A stretch of DNA of 64,000 nt from an uncultured Prevotellaceae bacterium (GTDB taxonomy: Bacteria > Bacteroidota > Bacteroidia > Bacteroidales > Bacteroidaceae). Location: NCBI GenBank assembly GCA_900315095.1, contig OMXS01000004.1, positions 114,649 through 178,648 of the forward strand, written 5' to 3'. Shown in pieces: positions 35,053 to 44,323 of the stretch (the first letter of the stretch is position 1; each line of letters begins with the position of its first letter). The translations under genes were made by a program, and so were the position numbers. The notes beneath the pieces are model-generated. The model ran no database searches and was not told the DNA's origin. It saw only the letters and a program-made list of their open reading frames with translations.

Positions 35053-36306
35053 TCAATTATCAATTTCCTCAATCGTGAAGCCCGCCTGCTTCATGTGCTC
35101 CCAGAAGTCGGGGTAACTTTTGGTCACCACCTCCGGATTGTTAATCATCAGTCCAGGAAACTTAATCGCCGCTGCCGCGAAAGCCATTGCCATGCGATGG
35201 TCCTCGTAGGTGTCTATGGGTTCCATTGTGGGTTCGCACAGTTCTCCGTCCCAAATCAGTTCGGAGTCGTTGGCATCTTTGACCACATATCCCAGTTTCC
35301 GCATCTCCTTTTCAATTGCTTCGATGCGGTCAGTCTCCTTTATGCGCAACGTGGAGAGGCCTGTGAAGTGGAAAGGCATGTTCATCATGGCACATGTCAC
35401 GGCGAATGTTTGTGTCAGGTCTGGCTGTCCTGAGAAATCAAAGTCGAGTTTCGGCAGCATTGAGAGCATCACTTTCAGAGTTACTTCAGTAGGCTCGGTC
35501 TTGATGTCGTCCTTGAACGAGGTCTTCACACCGAGCATCGAGAACAGGTAGCGCAGCCCTGAGTCGCCTTGGCGTGAGGCATCGATAAGGCCCGAGAGTT
35601 TCACCTCGCTCATGAAGTCGCCCATAATGGCCATCATCTCATACCAGTAGGAAGCCGCGCTCCAGTCGTTCTCTATCAAGAACTGCCGCTCGCGGTATCC
35701 TGATGGCTCTGCCACGATGGTTTTCACGTCGCTCCATTCCACCTTTGCTCCGTAGTCGTGCATGGTGTGTAGCGTGAGGTCGATGTATGGTCTTGATATG
35801 ATGTCGCCTGTCAGTTGCAGTTCCAAGCCGCCTTTCAGCACGGGACCAATCATGAGCAACGCCGAGATGTATTGCGAACTAACATTGCCGGGAATCTCCA
35901 CTCTGCCGCCTTTGAGCGCCTTGCCTTTTATTTTCAATGGTGGGAATCCTTCCTCGCCTAGGTATTCAATGTTGGCCCCGAGATATCTCAGAGCGTCAAC
36001 CAGCACCTTGATTGGCCTGTGCTTCATGCGCTCTGTGCCCGTCAGTATATGCTCGCCTGGCGTCACCGATAGGTATGCCGTCATAAATCGCATTGCCGTG
36101 CCCGCCGCCTTGATGTCTATCTCGTAAGGATTGTCGCGCAATGCCTTCACTATTACGTCTGTGTCATCACAGTTGCTAAGGTTGTCGGGCATCTTCTTTG
36201 CCCCTGCCAGCGCGCTTATCACTAGTGCACGGTTGCTGATGCTTTTGCTTGCCGGCAATTTTATGCTTGTTTTAATATGCTTTGGCGCAGTAATCTTGTA
36301 TATCAT
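35053..36306 (-). CDS. aroA: 3-phosphoshikimate 1-carboxyvinyltransferase (EPSP synthase)
   Basis: Shikimate-pathway enzyme joining PEP to shikimate-3-phosphate, 417 residues. Conserved LPASKSISNRALVISAL, GTAMRFMTAYLS (substrate loop), RIKETDRIEAIEKEMRKLG and DHRMAMAFA are visible. Start at MIYKITAPK (36306): TATTTTTG lies upstream on the minus strand at 36352-36359. The last codons overlap an intergenic-type repeat (AATTGATAATTGACAG), so the C-terminus EEIDN may have been altered by that repeat. It leads the run aroA, Cys-rich protein, porW, porX, tsaE. Confidence 0.95.
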   Translation of the reverse strand: MIYKITAPKHIKTSIKLPASKSISNRALVISALAGAKKMPDNLSNCDDTDVIVKALRDNPYEIDIKAAGTAMRFMTAYLSVTPGEHILTGTERMKHRPIKVLVDALRYLGANIEYLGEEGFPPLKIKGKALKGGRVEIPGNVSSQYISALLMIGPVLKGGLELQLTGDIISRPYIDLTLHTMHDYGAKVEWSDVKTIVAEPSGYRERQFLIENDWSAASYWYEMMAIMGDFMSEVKLSGLIDASRQGDSGLRYLFSMLGVKTSFKDDIKTEPTEVTLKVMLSMLPKLDFDFSGQPDLTQTFAVTCAMMNMPFHFTGLSTLRIKETDRIEAIEKEMRKLGYVVKDANDSELIWDGELCEPTMEPIDTYEDHRMAMAFAAAAIKFPGLMINNPEVVTKSYPDFWEHMKQAGFTIEEIDN

Positions 36307-36603
36307 TTCAAAAGATATTCTTATTTTTTCTTTTGTTTCCTTTTTGACTTGCAAAAATACAAATATTATTTTTAATAAGAACATCTTTTCCACATTATTA
36401 TTGTACTCTCATCCCACTTTTAATGCTTTTTACATATCTCCAATGCCCACCAACTATCATCCGCCACCCATCTTTTTACTTAAAAGTGTTAAATTTTGCC
36501 ACCCGTTATAACATTTTATCACAAAAATAACACTACATATCGTTTTTTTTCATATATTTGCGGTGATAAACTGCTTGTGTTCAAAATCTAATTAAGTCTT
36601 ATT

Positions 36604-37464
36604 ATGAAAAAACAGAAACCCACACAAGGTGCACTCAAGCGCCTGCTCGCTTTGTACAATGGGGAAGAGTTGACACTAAGCGAGACACAGACACGACTGT
36701 TTGACAAAATGAAGCGTGAGGGAGTAATCGTGCCGGCATCGCAACACGGCTCGAGAACCACCTATAAGGCTGTGGGACTGGAGCGACTTAAGCAGTATCT
36801 TTCAGAAGAACTAAGCATACAAGACCTGCAGAGTTTTCACGACTTCATCTTCGCAGAGTCAAACAAACAGCACAAGACAGAAACACCGGAGATGCAAGGA
36901 GAGCAGCGCAGCCTGAAACCAAGTCCGATGGAAGGCTTTCTCGTGACATCCGTGGAGCCCATCAGAGCACAGGTAGGCGGGCGTCACTTCACTATCGATC
37001 CCCCTCAGGGCATCTTTCTCTGCATCTACGAATACAAGATGTTTAGCGTGCCGCGCGATGTGCTCATAGTGGGTGTGGAGAACGTCAAGGTGTTCCATCG
37101 CATACGCAGTTATCTCAACCTCTTCCCGCAGAAGAAAATACTCTTTGTACACCGTCATCCGGGAGGCGCAGAACTGGCGCAATGGCTCAAGACGGTGAGC
37201 AACCAGTATATCCACTTTGCCGACTTCGACCTCGCCTCCATTTACACCTTCCAGCACGACATATACTCGCGCATTGGCGAGAGAGCCTCCTTCCTCGTGC
37301 CTCGTAACATTGACGAACTGATAGGGCGGGGAAGCAGGGCGCGATATGACACTCAGCAGCCGCACTACCGCAATGTGCCGATAACCGACCTGCGCCTGAA
37401 ACGCCTTGTGGAACTCATAGACACTCAACACCGATGCTACTCGCCGGAGGAGGACATGGGGTGA
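36604..37464 (+). CDS. TOPRIM-like protein, JetD/DUF2220-related, with N-terminal winged helix
   Basis: 286 residues, no close named relative recalled. Residues about 1-75 look like a winged-helix DNA-binding module (RLLALYNGEELTLSETQTRLF, HGSRTTYKAVG). The C-terminal half resembles the TOPRIM domain of DUF2220 proteins such as JetD, the nuclease of the Wadjet anti-plasmid system: a conserved Glu in LIVGVENVKVFH, then KKILFVHRHPGGAELAQWL and the DxD in HFADFDLASIY. JetA, JetB and JetC are absent. The gene has its own TATATTTG box at 36553-36560. DNA or RNA cleavage is inference. Confidence 0.5.
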   Translation: MKKQKPTQGALKRLLALYNGEELTLSETQTRLFDKMKREGVIVPASQHGSRTTYKAVGLERLKQYLSEELSIQDLQSFHDFIFAESNKQHKTETPEMQGEQRSLKPSPMEGFLVTSVEPIRAQVGGRHFTIDPPQGIFLCIYEYKMFSVPRDVLIVGVENVKVFHRIRSYLNLFPQKKILFVHRHPGGAELAQWLKTVSNQYIHFADFDLASIYTFQHDIYSRIGERASFLVPRNIDELIGRGSRARYDTQQPHYRNVPITDLRLKRLVELIDTQHRCYSPEEDMG

Positions 37465-37532
37465 TAATTGATAGTTCTTTCTCCACTAGGTTAATAATTG
37501 ATAGTCAAAATCACAAAACTAAAATAAACAAC

Positions 37533-38174
37533 ATGAAAAGGTCCTTTATTATTATCGCAGCAATGATGCTAACAATGATTACCGCCAGCGCAAAAAAAGT
37601 GACGGTGACAATAGACGGAACGGTTTATCGCACACAAGAAAAAATCTATCTCATAGTAGATGAAGACACCGCAAACGCCGTGGTAGTGCCCGTGCAGAAC
37701 GGACAATTCACGGTGACCACTACCGTCGATGCCAATTCAATAATACGACTGCATGAGACCAAGGAATGGCCCGAGAGAGCCGAGTTTGTTATCATACCCG
37801 ACAGCAAGCACATCATCGCTGACCTAAACTCTTCAACAATAGAAGGATCGCCAATGTCCCAGCGCTTGCGCACGGCATTAAGCGCGATAAAGAGAGAAGA
37901 CCCTGAGGGATTCCACATCGATGTATTTTCCGATGACCCCGAGGCATGGAGACAGGCACAAGAGGCAGGCGAAAGCATGAGGCGGCAAATGAGGGAAACC
38001 CAGCGAACTGTGGCATTTCAACAGATGCGTGGGAACAGCAAAAACATCATCCCTGCATGGATTGCCTACTGCTACTACAGCCTCCTCGAGCCCGAAGTGG
38101 AACTAATGCTCAAGGACAAAAAGCAAAAATGGACGAAGCATCCGATACTCATGAAAATACAAGGCAGCGATTGA
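37533..38174 (+). CDS. Secreted DUF4369-like protein
   Basis: 213 residues with a signal peptide (IIIAAMMLTMITASA). The N-terminal part (TVTIDGTVYRTQEKIYLIVDE; VVVPVQNGQFTVTT; SIIRLHE) resembles the DUF4369 domain found before thioredoxin domains in Bacteroidetes thiol:disulfide proteins. The thioredoxin domain is missing; the rest is helical and charged. Start chosen at the signal peptide. An orphan between the TOPRIM-like gene and GH43; role unknown. Confidence 0.72.
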   Translation: MKRSFIIIAAMMLTMITASAKKVTVTIDGTVYRTQEKIYLIVDEDTANAVVVPVQNGQFTVTTTVDANSIIRLHETKEWPERAEFVIIPDSKHIIADLNSSTIEGSPMSQRLRTALSAIKREDPEGFHIDVFSDDPEAWRQAQEAGESMRRQMRETQRTVAFQQMRGNSKNIIPAWIAYCYYSLLEPEVELMLKDKKQKWTKHPILMKIQGSD

Positions 38175-38386
38175 TGTCGAAATGCTTTTTCGCGATTCAT
38201 GCCTTTTTGCACGTTGCTTGATGTACCTTTTGGCTTGCCACTAGCATACTGGTGAGCATGTGAGAGGTGGCCTCTGACGGTGCAAGAGGTGCCTAATGGG
38301 GATGTTAGATGAAAAAAGTGTGAAAAATACGTTTGTTTGAGAAAATAATAGTATCTTTGCAAAATGAATGACTTACACTATTTATT
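38175..38386 (+). other. Intergenic region with repeat-like text and GH43 promoter box
   Basis: The first part (CGCGATTCATGCCTTTTTGC onward) and the tail GTGAGAGGTGGCCTCTGACGG are made of short recurring tokens similar in style to 4741-4840 and 22830-22900. TATCTTTG at 38352-38359 is the likely -7 box for the GH43 gene; a -33 TTTG is only 16 bases upstream of it. Confidence 0.4.
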
Positions 38387-40126
38387 ATGTATAAAAAATT
38401 ACTCATGACAGCGGTTGCCGTGGCGGCATGCCTGCAGCCGAAAGCACAAACACTAGCCCCTGACTACAAGGGAACAAGTAGTAACAATCCTATCAGCGCC
38501 TGCGTGTTCTGCGCAGACCCGACGGCCTTGGAATACAACGGACGATTGTATGTCTATGGCAGCAATGACCATCAGCAGTTTATCGCTAATGGCAAGCAGG
38601 GTGAAAACACGTATGGCGACATCAAGTCGTTAGTGGTGTTCTCTACCGACGATATGGTGAACTGGACTTTCCATGGCACTATCGATGTGGCTAAAATTTG
38701 CTCATCGTGGGTGACAAGCCCATGGTATCAAGGCTTTGGAGTTTCGTGGGCTCCATCGGTGACCTGGCGCACAACAGAAGACGGAACAGACGAGTTCTTC
38801 CTATATTTCTGCAACAGCAGCCACGGTGTTGGCGTGCTGAAGGCCAACTCTCCTATTGGTCCTTGGAAATCACCTAACAACAAGCTGTTGGTACATTACG
38901 ACACGCCGGGCGCAAATCCATCAGGAACAAATGCTAATTTCGACCCAGGCGTAGTAATTGATGAGAACGGCGTGGGCTGGCTCTCTTTCGGTGGCCTTGG
39001 TCCCAGCACGATTATGCCCGATGCAGCTCGTATAGTGAAACTGAAACCTTCGATGACTGAATTAGACGGTGCGGCTGTAAAGATACATGCCCCCTATCAC
39101 TTCGAGGCCAATGAGCTGAACGTGATAAACGGCAAGTACGTTTACACCTATTGCTCTAACTGGGCCGACCGCACAGACGCCGAATGGACCGCCTACAAGG
39201 CAGAGCACGGCATTAGCGCGGCAAAGCCGGACAAGTGCACAATGTGCTATATGGTTTCTGACAATCCCACAGACCCGGATTCTTGGGTTTACAAGGGTGT
39301 CTACGGACCGCATCCAGGCATGGGAACAAACAACAACCACTCGCATCTGCAGAAGTTCCAGGGAGAATATTATCATATCTATCATGGCGCTCCTTTGATG
39401 CTGAAATTGAGAGAGGCAGGTGTTATTGACAATAACTGTGGCATATTCCGCTCAATCTGTGTGAACAAGGCATCGGTGAACGAGAGCTCGCAAAACATTT
39501 CTACGGTTACGCCAACCATCGAGGGTGTCACCGCTATAAAGTACCTTGACCCTTACCAATGGCAGGAGGCAGAGACTACGGCAAGCTGCGGTGGCGTGGA
39601 GTATGAGGACTTCACCAACGTGAAAAAAGACACGCGCATCAGCAGGCTTGGCAACGATGCATCGTCGAACATGCAGGCTAACATGAAGAGTGGCTCGTGG
39701 ATTTCGCAACGTAGTGTAGACTTCGGTGCAAATGGTGCTGCCAAGTTTACTATTCGCGCCAAGGGAACCGCCCAAATAGAATTGCGCTTTTCAAGAGCAG
39801 GACGCGCGGCGAACACCATAGAGTTCTCATCAACCGAGATGGAGGAACAGACCTTCGAGGTTGACGCCAGCAAGTTCAAGGGCGTGAAAAACAACTTCTT
39901 CGTGGCAGTTCGCGAAGCTACCGATTTCTATGTGGATGCTTGGAAGTTTAGCGATGAAAGTTCAACTAGTATCGTCGAGATTGAAAACGGCACACCAGCC
40001 AAAGTGCAGCGCTATGACCTCTCGGGACGCCGCCTGTCTGAGGCTCCGCAGCATCGAGGAATCGTTATAGAGCAATACACCGATGAGAACGGCGTTAAGC
40101 ATAGCCGCAAGATATTGTCGGAATAG
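38387..40126 (+). CDS. GH43 glycoside hydrolase with CBM6 and C-terminal sorting-like tail
   Basis: Secreted enzyme of 579 residues resembling arabinoxylan arabinofuranohydrolases. A signal peptide ends near QPKAQ. The five-bladed propeller (about 30-375) has the base Asp in CADPTALEYNG, the modulating Asp in NFDPGVVIDENG and the acid Glu in HFEANELNVING. A CBM6-like domain (about 395-520; YQWQEAETTASCGGVEY) binds xylan chains in homologues. The tail RYDLSGRRL ... RKILSE matches the Bacteroidetes C-terminal sorting-like pattern. It converges on a GH30 gene, suggesting joint arabinoxylan breakdown. Linkage specificity is inferred. Confidence 0.88.
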   Translation: MYKKLLMTAVAVAACLQPKAQTLAPDYKGTSSNNPISACVFCADPTALEYNGRLYVYGSNDHQQFIANGKQGENTYGDIKSLVVFSTDDMVNWTFHGTIDVAKICSSWVTSPWYQGFGVSWAPSVTWRTTEDGTDEFFLYFCNSSHGVGVLKANSPIGPWKSPNNKLLVHYDTPGANPSGTNANFDPGVVIDENGVGWLSFGGLGPSTIMPDAARIVKLKPSMTELDGAAVKIHAPYHFEANELNVINGKYVYTYCSNWADRTDAEWTAYKAEHGISAAKPDKCTMCYMVSDNPTDPDSWVYKGVYGPHPGMGTNNNHSHLQKFQGEYYHIYHGAPLMLKLREAGVIDNNCGIFRSICVNKASVNESSQNISTVTPTIEGVTAIKYLDPYQWQEAETTASCGGVEYEDFTNVKKDTRISRLGNDASSNMQANMKSGSWISQRSVDFGANGAAKFTIRAKGTAQIELRFSRAGRAANTIEFSSTEMEEQTFEVDASKFKGVKNNFFVAVREATDFYVDAWKFSDESSTSIVEIENGTPAKVQRYDLSGRRLSEAPQHRGIVIEQYTDENGVKHSRKILSE

Positions 40127-40155
40127 CAGAAACCAGAAACCAACAGACGTAAAAA

Positions 40156-40190
40156 ATCCCGTCATCAACTCTTGATGGCGGGATTCTTTT
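40156..40190. terminator. Bidirectional terminator between GH43 and GH30
   Basis: Stem AATCCCGTCATCAA / TTGATGGCGGGATT (one mismatch) with loop CTC, preceded by an A-run and followed by CTTTT, so it can serve both converging genes. Confidence 0.8.
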
Positions 40191-40210
40191 ATTTGTCTTG
40201 TATATTAGGA

Positions 40211-41743
40211 TTAACGCCTCATAAGGATTTTCCGGGAAGTGCCGTCGGCACTCTTCTCGATGCATAATCCTTGTGGGTTCTCGAGCCTTCGCCCTTGCAG
40301 GTCGTAATAGGTCTTGTCTTCCTCATCATAGTCGTATTCTTCTGACGACTTGATGTCCTGAATGGCATTGCTGACGTTGTCGATGATGAAGATGTATGTG
40401 TTCAGGCTGCGTGCAGGCTTCGGCAAAGACAGCTTGTTTGTGGGGTTGTCTATGGTGATTGGTGTCTCCTGACAGAGTTGGCTCTGCTCGTTGCCTGTTG
40501 AAAGCAAGTGAGTGCCGCTCTTCACGGGGTAGGGCAGATCCAGAGTCAGGTTGGTGGTATTGGCTGTGGTGTCGATACACATCACGATGAGCGAGTCGCC
40601 CTTGATGTATGCCGAGAACTCACGGGCAGCCTCTGCGCCAGAAGTCATGTCTTTCGACGTGGCGAGACGTGTTGAGCCTGTGACATGCTTTGAGAAGTGG
40701 GACAATACATAGGCGCGTGGCAACAGAGCGTTCTTCACGTTCTCCGGGCCATACTGTTCTTCACCCGTTCCAATGAATGCCCAATGGGCGCGCATATACC
40801 AGTAGATGTATCCTGTGCATCCTGCCAACATGCACTCGTTAAGTTCCTCGGCAAAGAGCAGTTGCTCGTGCCAGTTGGGCAGACGGTTGCCGATGTTGTC
40901 GGTAGAAGAGTGCTCGGTCATCCACACCTCCTTGCCGTATTGCGTGGGAAGAATGGCAGAGTTCTTCATGTAGTTGAGCGGTGCATGGCCATAGATGTGA
41001 CCAGCCACGATGTCTATCTGTTCGCGGCATGTGGGGTCTTGCATCAGCGGGTCGGTATAGTTCTGCGTGAAACCAAGGCTCTCGCCGCTGATAAGTTTTA
41101 CCCCTGAAAAGGTCTCCCTGTCGAGCATGTGTGCGTAGTTTTTGACTAGTCTCACCAAGTCCTCAGGGTCATATAGACATCCAGAATAGTCTACCCACCA
41201 GTCAGGCTCGTTCTGAATGGAAACGGCATCAACGTCAACGTCATGGTCCTTCATCCATTGCAGATAGGTGTTCAGCCACGGGAAGAACTTGTCATAGCAG
41301 TCTTCGCGAAGTTTGCCCTTCTGGTAACCCTGCTCTTCAGAGTTTCCACCTTGCGCCGTGCCGTTGGTCTTGTATTCTCCTGGAGGTGACCAAGGAGTTC
41401 CGAATACTATACCGCCGCGATTCTTAACAATCTTGGCTGAGGGCAGAGAACCATTCCAGTCATAGTCGCCCCAGTTGTCGCCGGTGAAACTTGGAGAAAT
41501 CTCCATGCGCATGATGTTGAGTCCGATTTTCGACCTGCGACCGTAAAGTTTGCTTGTAGGTTGTGTATCGGTACCAAACGGTTTCATTGCTCCGTCGCAA
41601 CATGCAGCGCCAAAACCTGTGATTTTTTGGCAAGGCGTGTCGTATACGATCAATTTAACGGTGGGTGGGGCATCATGCTTGCCATCAGCGTAACTGCCAA
41701 TTGCGGCAGCACTTAATAATAACAAAGTAAAAAATCTGTTCAT
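40211..41743 (-). CDS. GH30 xylanase-like glycoside hydrolase
   Basis: Secreted enzyme of 510 residues similar to GH30 subfamily 8 glucuronoxylanases. The signal peptide ends near GSYA. The (beta/alpha)8 barrel carries the acid/base Glu in VSIQNEPDWW and the nucleophile Glu in VWMTEHSSTD, with KITGFGAACCDGAM at the N-terminal edge typical of the family. A C-terminal beta-sandwich follows. The tail YYDLQGRRLENPQG ... RKILMRR is a sorting-like motif as in the GH43 protein. Start at 41743, fixed by signal peptide and promoter. Possible cleavage of glucuronoxylan main chain; other GH30 activities cannot be excluded. Confidence 0.88.
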   Translation of the reverse strand: MNRFFTLLLLSAAAIGSYADGKHDAPPTVKLIVYDTPCQKITGFGAACCDGAMKPFGTDTQPTSKLYGRRSKIGLNIMRMEISPSFTGDNWGDYDWNGSLPSAKIVKNRGGIVFGTPWSPPGEYKTNGTAQGGNSEEQGYQKGKLREDCYDKFFPWLNTYLQWMKDHDVDVDAVSIQNEPDWWVDYSGCLYDPEDLVRLVKNYAHMLDRETFSGVKLISGESLGFTQNYTDPLMQDPTCREQIDIVAGHIYGHAPLNYMKNSAILPTQYGKEVWMTEHSSTDNIGNRLPNWHEQLLFAEELNECMLAGCTGYIYWYMRAHWAFIGTGEEQYGPENVKNALLPRAYVLSHFSKHVTGSTRLATSKDMTSGAEAAREFSAYIKGDSLIVMCIDTTANTTNLTLDLPYPVKSGTHLLSTGNEQSQLCQETPITIDNPTNKLSLPKPARSLNTYIFIIDNVSNAIQDIKSSEEYDYDEEDKTYYDLQGRRLENPQGLCIEKSADGTSRKILMRR

Positions 41744-41771
41744 TGTCTTGAGTGAATTAGTAGTTCGGGTG

Positions 41772-41802
41772 CAAAGGTACAAAAAGTAGTGGGCATGACA
41801 AT
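41772..41802 (-). promoter_or_regulatory. Promoter of the GH30 gene
   Basis: On the minus strand ATTG, 19 bases, TACCTTTG: good match to the Bacteroidota consensus, 28 bases before the ATG at 41743. Confidence 0.7.
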
Positions 41803-41937
41803 AGAAATTGTTTCTCTTTTTCTTTACCGTATATCTCATATTCTTTCTTCAATTTTTCCAAACATGCATATTTTTCATCGTTTGTTCTTCATTAAAGCAT
41901 GCTTAATTCTTTCTTTTCGGGCTGAGATAGAGAGGGT

Positions 41938-41978
41938 TATAAAAGAAACAGGGGCGAGTCTCGCGACTTGTCCCTGTT
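41938..41978 (-). terminator. Terminator after lpxA
   Basis: On the minus strand stem AACAGGGACAAGTC / GACTCGCCCCTGTT (mismatched once) with a GCGA loop, followed by TCTTTTAT, 33 bases beyond the lpxA stop. It closes the efflux-lpxA unit. Confidence 0.75.
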
Positions 41979-42011
41979 GTGATGTTATTACTTAAGTAAA
42001 TAGGTATGAAT

Positions 42012-42785
42012 TTATAGCTTGCTTATAATGCCGAGGTTGGTTGCGCGGATGAATGACACGATGTTGCGCACCTCATCGCCATCGGGCACCTGCTGCTCTA
42101 CCTGCATCACAGCATCGAAGACGCTTGTCTGGCCGTGGAAAATGAGACGGTAGGCGTTTGCTATGTGGTTCTGTGTCTTCTGGTCAACACCGTGGTTGGA
42201 GAGTACCTGCGAGTTGAGTCCGCTGTATTTCACGGGGTTGCCGTTGGCCACGATGTATGGCGGCACGTCTTTGCTGATGCGGCATCCGCTGCTTATCATG
42301 GCTGCTATGCCTACGCGCACGCCTGGGTTGACGATGACGTTGGATGAGAGTATAACGCTGTTATGGAACTCGGTGTCGCCGGCTATCTTGGTACCGTAAC
42401 CAAAGACGCATCCGTCACCTATAGTGCAGTCGTGCGAAATATGCACTCCTTCCATGATGAAGTTGCGGTTTCCAACGCGAGTGATGCCCTCCTTGAAAGT
42501 GGCACGGTTGATGACGACGTTCTCGCGTATGATGTTGTTCTCTCCTATTTCAACGCGTGTCATGTCGCCCTTGTAGTTGAAGTCTTGCGGTATGGCTCCG
42601 ATTACTGTTCCTTGATGTATCTTGTTGCCCTTTCCAAGTGTGGAGCCTCTCATAATGCTCACGAAGGGGTAGATGACACAGTCGTCTCCAATGACGACAT
42701 CGTCTTCGATATATGCGAAGGGGTAGATGGTTACTCCGCTACCTATTTTCGCGTTGGGGCTGATTACTGCTTTTTCGCTGATCAT
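42012..42785 (-). CDS. lpxA: UDP-N-acetylglucosamine O-acyltransferase
   Basis: First enzyme of lipid A synthesis, moving a 3-hydroxyacyl chain from ACP to UDP-GlcNAc; 257 residues, normal length. The N-terminal two thirds are hexapeptide repeats of a left-handed beta-helix (ISPNAKIGSGVTIYPFAYIEDDVVIGDD), with the catalytic His in EGVHISHDCTIGDG; a helical C-terminus follows. It lies 65 bases after the efflux outer-membrane gene on the same strand, not next to lpxC/fabZ or lpxD as is usual in Bacteroidales. Confidence 0.96.
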   Translation of the reverse strand: MISEKAVISPNAKIGSGVTIYPFAYIEDDVVIGDDCVIYPFVSIMRGSTLGKGNKIHQGTVIGAIPQDFNYKGDMTRVEIGENNIIRENVVINRATFKEGITRVGNRNFIMEGVHISHDCTIGDGCVFGYGTKIAGDTEFHNSVILSSNVIVNPGVRVGIAAMISSGCRISKDVPPYIVANGNPVKYSGLNSQVLSNHGVDQKTQNHIANAYRLIFHGQTSVFDAVMQVEQQVPDGDEVRNIVSFIRATNLGIISKL

Positions 42786-42850
42786 AATTTAATTATGAGT
42801 TTTTATTTACGAATTTTAATTTATTCTCGCCTCGATGAGCTTCTGTTCTC

Positions 42851-44233
42851 TTACTTTGCACCTCCTCCGAGTGCTTGGTAGAGACTCACCACTGCCTGCA
42901 TCTTGTTGAAATCATCGGTTACCTGTGATATCTCAGCGTTGAGGAGTGAGTTCTGTGCCTGTATCACCTCGAGGTATGTGCTTGATGACTGGGATACGAG
43001 CATCTTGGTGTGCTCAACGTTGAGTTTAAGCACTTCCACTTGATGGGCGTCAAGTTCGCTCTTGGCTTTGTTGGCATTGTATTTCACGAGTGCGTTGCTT
43101 ACCTCGCTGCCAGCCTGTAATATGGCGTTTTGCCATGTGTTGTATGCCTGCTGGTATTTCATCTCGGCAACGCGTAGGCCGGCGGTCAGCTGTCCGTTCA
43201 TGAAGATAGGCTGCACCAGTGATGCCACTGCCGATGCCAGTATCTTTCCGGGGTTGACTATCATGCCGTGATTGTTGGTATAGGCACCGTTTGCGCTGAT
43301 GGTGATGCTTGGATAGAAGCGCGAGCGTGCGGTGTTTATGTCGTAGAAGCACTGCGCGAGGTTCATCTCGGCATAGTGTATGTCAGCGCGGTTGGCGAGC
43401 AGTTGCATTTCCACTCCTGTGGAGAACTCTGATGGTAGCTCTTGGTCTTTGAAGTTTCCTCGTGCTATGCCTTGTGCCGGTTGTCCGATGAGTATCGAGA
43501 GTGCGTTCTCCGTCTCGCATATCTGGCGCTTCATGTCTTCTGCCTGTGCCAGTACGTTATAGTAGGCTGCCTCTGCACTCTGCACGCTGGTGGAACGGTA
43601 GCGTCCCAACTCCATCTGCAGTTTCATCATGTCCCAGGTGTCCTTTGTTAGTGCCGCCATGTCATCGATAATCTCCTGTTGACGGTCGAGCATGAGCAGC
43701 GTGTAATAAAGGTTCGCGATGTTGCACACCAGTTGTGTTTTCACCACCACCTGATAGTCTTTCGTGGCGAGGAGCGCCATCTGTGTTGAGCGTTTTTGGT
43801 TGAGCAGGTTGCCGAAGAGGTCGATGCTCCACGAGGCGTTGATAGGCAGTGAGTAGGTCTGAGTTGCCTTGCCAAAGTCCCACGAGGATATGCTAGCCTG
43901 TGGTGTGAAGGTGAATTGCGGCACAAAGGCCAGTTTAGCCACCTTTAGTTGCTCCTCTACCATCTTGACGTTGAGGGCAGCGTTGAGCATGTTGACGTTA
44001 TGGTCGATTCCTTGCTGTATGAGCGCTTGCAGCAGAGGGTCGGTGAATACCTGCCGCCATGGCAGGTTGCCGAACGAGGTAGTGTCATTCACTAACAGCG
44101 AGTCGGCACCGTCAGTCCACTGGCGTATCACTCCATCGGTGTTCACGTCAGGTCGCTCGTATTTGCTGTAGAGTCCGCAACTGCTCATCAGCAGGGCAGT
44201 AGCAAACATCATGATTATTGTGTTCTTTTTCAT
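42851..44233 (-). CDS. Outer-membrane efflux lipoprotein (TolC/OprM type)
   Basis: Outer-membrane channel of a tripartite RND pump, 460 residues. Lipoprotein signal ends LMSSC (Cys19). Two OEP repeats each with long periplasmic helices; typical text includes NHNVNMLNAALNVKMVEEQL, RADIHYAEMNLAQCFYDINTARSR (split over positions 280-305) and the C-terminal AQNSLLNAEISQVTDDFNKM. It follows the permease gene after 88 bases, a spacer filled by an inverted-repeat element. Start at MKKNTII. Confidence 0.93.
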   Translation of the reverse strand: MKKNTIIMMFATALLMSSCGLYSKYERPDVNTDGVIRQWTDGADSLLVNDTTSFGNLPWRQVFTDPLLQALIQQGIDHNVNMLNAALNVKMVEEQLKVAKLAFVPQFTFTPQASISSWDFGKATQTYSLPINASWSIDLFGNLLNQKRSTQMALLATKDYQVVVKTQLVCNIANLYYTLLMLDRQQEIIDDMAALTKDTWDMMKLQMELGRYRSTSVQSAEAAYYNVLAQAEDMKRQICETENALSILIGQPAQGIARGNFKDQELPSEFSTGVEMQLLANRADIHYAEMNLAQCFYDINTARSRFYPSITISANGAYTNNHGMIVNPGKILASAVASLVQPIFMNGQLTAGLRVAEMKYQQAYNTWQNAILQAGSEVSNALVKYNANKAKSELDAHQVEVLKLNVEHTKMLVSQSSSTYLEVIQAQNSLLNAEISQVTDDFNKMQAVVSLYQALGGGAK

Positions 44234-44239
44234 TGTCAT

Positions 44240-44323
44240 TATTGGGTGTTGGATGCTGGGTGTTGGGTGATGGTGGCGGAATTGTTAGCCAACACTCATC
44301 ACCTTACACCCATCACCTATTTT
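44240..44323. repeat. Dispersed inverted-repeat element (GGGTGTTGGGTGATGG type)
   Basis: Nearly the whole spacer between the permease and channel genes. The left side is built from GGGTGTTGG and GGGTGATGG units and the right side from CCAACACTCATCACC and CACCCATCACC, so the two sides can pair around GCGGAATTGT. Related text occurs at 53827-53915, inside cca at 50104-50222, and in half-copy form at 29444-29468. Confidence 0.65.
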
